A stretch of 64,000 bases of DNA, taken from contig JAKSGN010000002.1 of assembly GCA_024180945.1 (NCBI GenBank), positions 2,542,001 to 2,606,000 of the forward strand, read 5' to 3'. Below are positions 58,615-64,000 of this stretch, one piece after another. Under the pieces are notes generated by a model that searched no databases, was not told where the DNA came from, and was given only the letters and a program-made list of their open reading frames with translations. This DNA is from Macrophomina tecta. Taxonomy: Eukaryota; Ascomycota; Dothideomycetes; Botryosphaeriales; Botryosphaeriaceae. The position numbers were made by a program, and so were the translations under genes. How positions within the stretch are numbered: position 1 is the first letter of the stretch; every line of letters starts with the position of its first letter.

Positions 58615-60956
58615 GATGAAGAATCAAGAGGCCCTGGGCGCTCGCAGAGGCTGGAGGGAAGAAGAGGATCGCCCGCGCCGGTCAGAGCGATGAGAAGAGA
58701 AGCCAAAGTAACGAGCGTGGGCGCGTGGAGCGGCGGGAGGAGTCGGGTGAGGAGAGGTAGTGGTGATCGCGGATCTGACGCCGGGGAGTCGCTTGCTCTG
58801 GTTCGAGGCAACGTTGGCAATCGTCAGGGAGTCGGGGATGGAATTGCGATCGGCCAGAGGACGGCAGGTTGATTGTGGGGGAAGGTCGGTGGTTGCGGTG
58901 GATCGTGGCTACTGCTGCTGAGTTCCGCCGGGCCAGCGCAGCATCATCCGGGTCGGTTATCGCTTGCAGACGGGAGTGATGTTCCTGCGATGCGCAGATG
59001 GAGCGAGAGCTGCCGCTGCCGCTGCCCGCCGGTCGCGACGGGAGGGAGGCCCGATCATCACGTGTCGCCGCTGTGCTGCTGATATCGCTGCTGACACGCC
59101 TCCCTATTCTTCTTCCTCTCCCGCCCTTGTGCCGCGCCTCGGTCAGCCCTGGCGGCTGGGCAAAAGTCTATCGCACCCGCAGATTGGCCCCGAAGCTCGA
59201 GGTCGCTATAGAGTTTGCGCCTGAAGCTGCCTGCGACTCGCGACAAAACATCAGGCCAATCGCCCCCATGCCATGCCACCACCCCCCCACATACACGGCT
59301 GCGCATCCAACGGTCCGGTAGGGCGTGCAGATCATATGTTTTAGCCCATGCCCTCGTATCCCCATATCAATATACCAGATCCGCATTGTGACTCGCGCCG
59401 CATGGCCGCATGCTAGGCCGCTCGTTGCCAGTGCCGCAGCCCATTCGAGCTGCCGGGCGGCGCGGCAGCTGCTAGCTCTGGCGCGAGCGACACCTCGCCC
59501 CGTTTTGAAACGAGACGGCAATTTGATGGCGCAACAGCCTCCGCCGCGTTCTCCCAGCCCGTATACAACTCACTAAAGGGGCTAGACCCTCGCCGTCTCT
59601 CGAGCCCGTGCATCTCGTCTCCGCATCGAAGGGTTGAGGTGCGCAGCACATCACGTCGTACCATGCATCCACCACCTGGCGTTCAATGCCATTGCAGCTC
59701 AGTCCACCGATTATTTGGACATCGCTGCAGTGGTTGCAGGGCATACGAGGTCGGTTCCCTTGGTGTTACAACCTGTTCTTGCCAGGGGGAGCAGAAGCAT
59801 TCATTCAGACGCAAATGTTGTGCCTTTCCCTGAACATTCACGCCAGACGAATGCTTCCACTACTCATGGCAAGGGCATTTTATACTGCTTACGAAACCGA
59901 CCTCACAATAGATTGCAAAGTTATCAAGGGCCAGCCACAGGGTTGAACTGATCATACCACGCGCAATTAAGAATTACACAGCCATGCCAACAGCACACCG
60001 CGAGAACTAGTATGATTTAATTGCCATTTTGCATTATCGAGGACGCAGCGAGCTCTCCCGATAGAGATTGTATTCTCTCACTAATGTCCTACCCGAAAAG
60101 ATAAACGAAAGAAAATTACCACCATTAACCATGTTTGCCGCCTAGCGCGAACTCTTCCAACTTCATGCGACGAGACGCAACCGCGACCGGAAGGGGAAGA
60201 GACCGTTCCCCCTCCTCACACACACACCCCCCACCCCAAAAAAAAAAAAAAAAAAAGGCGACAAAATTATCCCTAACGAGATGTGTAGGCATCGAAGGGT
60301 TTCGAATCCTCCGGCCTTGTCATTCTTTCGCTTTCCCAACGTATCGCTCGACAGGCAGAAAATGTCGCCGGGCGTGAAAAGGCAAATAAGTAGAAGGGCA
60401 GATCGCACTGCCTCTCCTCCAGTATACACACGCTGCCATACCCATAAGTCGATGCTTGATGTTCGCTGATGCCGCCGTGATAGATGTAACGCTGGACAGG
60501 ACAGATACCCAGGAATGACAGGAAGAAATGTATGCGGACCGCTTAAATGCAAGAAAAAAAAAAGGGACAAAAAGAGTAGAAGACCAGCGGAAATGGGGAT
60601 ATGAAATATTACAAAAAAGCAAAAACACCACCCAGAACTTTTTCGATGCCCATTGGTGCCCATTCCCAATTTTGTAAGCCGTGCCGATGATGCGCCATTG
60701 AAATGAGAATTAGCCAAGAAAAGGTCGAAAGACGGCACGTCTCTCGAGAGGTTATGAGATTAGGCCGGGCCGTGGTAGATCAGGAGACGGTTGATTTTCG
60801 AATAAGATTATCCAGGGCGGAGAAGAGAAGTCAACATATCAGGCTTTTCAACCGTCCAGACACCCTTGTAGAGGAGAAATGTATCGAAGACCCGATGAAG
60901 AGGGACAGCTGGTTCGGACTAGAGAAAGAAGCCTCATAAATGTATCCATCGACACC
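58615..60956. other. intergenic region, 2.3 kb
   Basis: Left 250 bases hold the MNN9 leader (G/A-rich on the plus strand). Several 80-110 codon ORFs overlap on both strands with no feature. The right 800 bases contain A tracts and are the 3' flank of the next minus-strand gene. Nothing else seen. Confidence 0.5.
60238..60256. repeat. poly-A tract, 19 bases
   Basis: Run of A preceded by an ACACAC/CCCC stretch. Non-coding. Confidence 0.9.
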
Positions 60957-62138
60957 TTACATGCAATGTGGATAGGCTGGCGTTGGACTGGGAGATGTTG
61001 ATGAGGATAGAGGTGTGGGGTACCGGCCACCCTTGCGCTCCTTAGCCAAAGCATTGGCTTCTTGCTTTGCCTCCTGTTCGAAATATCGCTGGATGGCGGT
61101 ATCCTCAGATTCCAGGGCCTTGATCAGACTTCTCGAGTTCTTCTCGATGTCACGTTCGAGTTCCCGCAACCAAGGAAGGTCTTCTGCTCTCGGTACAGTC
61201 TTCTCAGCCAAAAGCTGTAGCAGGCGTTGCTGGTTGGTGTACTGGCTCAGCAGGTGGAGATCTTGCTTTCGTGCGTCTTGGTTGGTTTGCTGCAGGATCT
61301 CAAGCTTCTTGCCATCCAGACCTGAGTTCTTCTTGTTGTTGGAATTCAGGTCGGTGGTTGCTGTCCACCCTCGAGCCTGCTGACGGATCTCCATCTTCTT
61401 GTGTTCGTGCTTGAGAGAGCGGCGCGAAGACTTCTCTCTATCGGCTTTGTTGTGCTTCTGGAGTTCCTGCTGAACCGACGTCTTCCTCGAAACAGCCGTT
61501 GACCTTCGCCGAGATGAGGTCTTAGCTACGCCCGGGTACGCCACGCAGGAGCCACGACGTGAAGGAGGGTTTGAGCCACAAGTGAGGGACTCGAGAGAGC
61601 TACGAGCCCCACTTCCTCGCCTAGACATGGGACCTGGTTGGAAAGACGACTCATCAAAGCCAGCGGCTAGGTGTCGTGAGTGTGGCTGGAACGGGTGGAT
61701 GAAACGGAAGTGGCCACACGAGCACTCAGCCTGCGCCGAGCTAAGGGGTGCGCCACAGCGGGTACACTCGTCCTTGATCTGTACCGAAGAGAAGGAGGGG
61801 GTTGAGGGAGTGTTGAGAACGCCCTGAGTCGGTGACGGGGCGGCGGACTCGAAAGCGCGATCTCTCTGCTCGAGCGACTCGGAGTGCAGATGAGGCCGAG
61901 TGTTGAACGTCTGAGAGTGGGGGAGATGGGGGAGGTTAGGACGGGATAGATGCGGGTTCGAAAGTGGGGTGACAAAGCCCGGGTGCATTCTGGCGACATA
62001 TGGCGGTCTCGCAGTAGCCTCCCGGGACATCTCAGAGCCCAGATTTAGGTCGTGGATGGACGGCAGGTTCACGGCGGGCAGCCGCGGCAGCAGCTGCTGG
62101 TCGCCGTCTGCAGGAGTCGTAGTGGCACGAGTCACCAT
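60957..62138 (-). CDS. coiled-coil protein with a small Cys cluster, unrecognised
   Basis: A single minus-strand exon of 1182 bases (393 aa) from ATG at 62138 (MVTRATTTPADGDQQL); the frame is open to 62300, but the upstream part looks like leader. An N-terminal Pro/His-rich region is followed by a Cys cluster (CTRCGAPLSSAQAECSCGH), which could bind one zinc ion. Arg/Ser-rich segments with repeats of SRRGS and SSRRRS (possible kinase sites) come next. The C-terminal 150 residues form a charged coiled coil (QELQKHNKADREKSSRR, LRELERDIEKNSRSLIKAL). It ends AYPHCM. No signal peptide or membrane segment is present. Family not recognised; intronless and consistent in codon use, so likely real. Confidence 0.75.
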   Translation of the reverse strand: MVTRATTTPADGDQQLLPRLPAVNLPSIHDLNLGSEMSREATARPPYVARMHPGFVTPLSNPHLSRPNLPHLPHSQTFNTRPHLHSESLEQRDRAFESAAPSPTQGVLNTPSTPSFSSVQIKDECTRCGAPLSSAQAECSCGHFRFIHPFQPHSRHLAAGFDESSFQPGPMSRRGSGARSSLESLTCGSNPPSRRGSCVAYPGVAKTSSRRRSTAVSRKTSVQQELQKHNKADREKSSRRSLKHEHKKMEIRQQARGWTATTDLNSNNKKNSGLDGKKLEILQQTNQDARKQDLHLLSQYTNQQRLLQLLAEKTVPRAEDLPWLRELERDIEKNSRSLIKALESEDTAIQRYFEQEAKQEANALAKERKGGRYPTPLSSSTSPSPTPAYPHCM

Positions 62139-64000
62139 GATCGGAGGTGTGGTGGTAGGAGAGTACAAGCAGACAAACAGCGCTAGTTGAGGGAGTGAGT
62201 GAGTAGCGCGGGTGCAACGAGCGCGGCAACGATTAAAGGAGCACCCGAGGGTAATGTTTGAGGAGAGGCGAAGGACGGCAGACAGAAGGATGAAAGACAA
62301 GGAAGAGGCTGCTTGCTCGGGCGCTCAGTCTTTTAAACGGGAGAGCGCGCTCGGTGCGAGCATGTTTGGACGGACATGGATTCAGCGTGGACAGCAAGGC
62401 GAAGCGAAGGGCCGGCTGCATCATCTGGCCGGTATGAATGCGCCATTGAGCAGCATCGAGGTTGCAGTGGGTATAGGCAGGCGGCCAAATCAGACGGGCT
62501 TCTGCCAGGCGGGCTGTATACGGCACGGGGGTGTAACTGGGTAGGCAACTCTGCAGCTCCAGCTCAGTGGGGGCGCGCCAAAACGATTGGCAGCTCTCTG
62601 CTCTCGCGACGCCCTTGCGTGAGGCAGGCCTCTGGCGCCCTTTGGTCAGACATGAGACAGAGCAGTGGATGACACCGGCTCTCATGCAAGTCACCTCGCC
62701 GCCCGTCTCCCCGCTATGAAGGCGGCCACCCTGACGAATCGCAGCTGCTCCGTCGCCCATAGCGCGACGCAGGCACACTCCGCCGATCTGCCGCGCGCTG
62801 GCGGCCGAGATGCGATGCGATGCTCTGCTCACCGCTTGGTGTGCGACCCCGGCGCCGCGCAGCAGCAGCAGCTCAACGGCGGGCAGGGGTGCACAGCAGC
62901 ATGGGGCCAACGGTCGAGCAGAATAGCGTCGTTGAACGTGCAGCGGGAAGCGGAGCCTGAAGTCCTGCAAATACGAGCGATCCCATCTCACATCGCATCT
63001 GGCCAGCGCCTGCAACCACCAGCCGGGCTCCAGGGCGAGCGCGCGCAGGCCGGCGCCCCCCAAAGCGGATGAGCTGCCGTCTCGGGTATCGGATCGTGCT
63101 GCACGTCAGCCCAGAAGCGATGGAACAGGTAGCTTCAGAGAATCGCAGACTGCTGCTCCTGATCGATGCCGAGGGCCAGATGCGGTCGAGCCACCGTGCA
63201 GCCGCCCATTCTGACAGGTCGCACCGGCGGCGCGCGTCGTACAAGAGATCCTGATATGACCGCCCGCAGCTCCACGCCCAGGTCGACGACGGCCTCTGGA
63301 TGCCCGCCGGCATGCGCCAGACCCTGGTCACCACTCGTCAGATCAGCAGGCATTGCATGTCAGGGAGAAATGATGCGAACGATATCGGACGGGGACGAGC
63401 CAGCCCGCCTTCCACTGCGTCATGACAGTGTGTGGCGTATTTGCTCGAGGCACTCGGCCGGATTGGCAGGGGAAAAAGAGACGAGAGACGAGAGGCGACG
63501 ACGTAGGGCAGCCCGGTTCGAGCGCGGCCGGCGGCGATGCAGCGGGTACGCGCCTGCTTGGTGTTGAGGTCGTTGTGCTGCCGTCCACAAATACCACGGA
63601 CCGCCCTCGCCACGGCATGTGCAGACCCTTGTCACACCCAGAGCAGATCAGCAGCCGTCATGATGCCAGGGAGAAAGTAATGATGCTTTTCCGCGCGATA
63701 ACATACACGAAACGAGCAGACCATACCTTTGCACAGGAAGGAACCAGAAAAAGCATGAACGAATGATTACGAATAAGAACACCCTCCTTCAATGCAAAGA
63801 GAATCAAGTCCCGCATTCACCCAGACGACGACAAAATCAGACAAACAAATCTCCCGAGGGCTCTTGTGTACTGCGGCTTGAACGTTCCTAACAAGTAAAA
63901 TTTTGCTAAAGCACCATATTACCTCAAGCCCACCGCCCCCCTCTTCCCCGCGTACCCTGCACCGCTCCGCTTGGTTCATGCGCGTCCGCATGCCCGTCCG
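62139..64000. other. region without supported gene at the right end
   Basis: GC-rich DNA with many overlapping ORFs on both strands, which is what GC-rich non-coding DNA gives. The ORFs lack features. A diverged direct repeat lies near 63309-63375 and 63617-63684. Confidence 0.5.
63309..63684. repeat. diverged direct repeat pair, about 65-70 bases each
   Basis: The segments around 63309-63375 and 63617-63684 share the order CATG-GCAGACC/CCAGACC, TGGTCAC or TTGTCAC, CAGATCAGCAG, CAGGGAGAAA and TGATG, with scattered mismatches and small gaps. Spacing is about 300 bases. Aligned by eye. Confidence 0.6.

Noticed and set aside
60290..60320. TTCGAATCC stretch resembling a tRNA T-loop
   Set aside because: Upstream bases do not form a D-arm, anticodon arm or acceptor stem; the region is a poly-A tract.
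62233..63063. 276-codon minus-strand ORF at the right end
   Set aside because: GC-rich DNA gives long chance ORFs on both strands here; no domain is visible and several other frames are equally open.

Overview
This window is nuclear DNA from a filamentous ascomycete (Pezizomycotina). A Dothideomycete-like fungus is my best guess, but that rests on general protein resemblance only. The evidence for a filamentous ascomycete is: short (about 46-240 bp) spliceosomal introns with GTRNGT-type donors and CTRAC-type branch sites in nearly every gene; single-copy housekeeping genes on both strands; no operons; and gene families typical of filamentous ascomycetes, such as STAND-type N-terminal domains and the ULD ubiquitin-like domain. 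All gene models were spliced by eye. Where an exon sum is quoted, it was checked to be divisible by three.

Left part (1-9 kb): the 3' end of a peroxisomal FMN-dependent lactate monooxygenase-like enzyme (ends in SKL), a PTC2/PTC3-type PP2C phosphatase that probably uses a GC-AG intron, and choline-phosphate cytidylyltransferase. A repeat-bearing gap follows, with one possible small Cys-rich protein.

Accessory-looking block (9.2-17 kb): a STAND-like N-terminal domain fused to ankyrin repeats, a small acidic secreted protein with a possible decayed 3' end, and a second STAND-like N-terminal protein on the other strand that carries a ULD domain. Neither large protein shows a NACHT or NB-ARC core. 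This block is the best candidate for an undescribed recognition or defence module.

Middle (17.4-32.4 kb): an unrecognised acidic protein, PEX19, a stop-riddled membrane-protein pseudogene with RIP-like changes, UBC9, a SCYL1/Cex1 pseudokinase, and a 1615-aa PHD + forkhead-like + BAH-like chromatin protein. A 5.2 kb gene-poor stretch (32.4-37.6 kb) holds one candidate small secreted protein.

Right part (37.6-62.1 kb): NDC1 and the PEP12-type syntaxin diverge from a 420 bp spacer. PAB2 (PABPN1) and a voltage-gated proton channel diverge from a 537 bp spacer. Then come an unrecognised Ser/Ala-rich nuclear protein, the EFM6 lysine methyltransferase, a tiny Cys-rich ORF, SWC4 (SWR1/NuA4), an MNN9-type mannosyltransferase subunit and an unrecognised coiled-coil protein. 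The last 1.9 kb has no convincing gene.

The genes serve different housekeeping systems: peroxisome (lactate monooxygenase, PEX19), lipid synthesis (CCT), SUMO (UBC9), nuclear pore (NDC1), endosomal fusion (PEP12), RNA (PAB2), chromatin (SWC4, PHD protein) and Golgi mannan (MNN9). They are neighbours and not one pathway.
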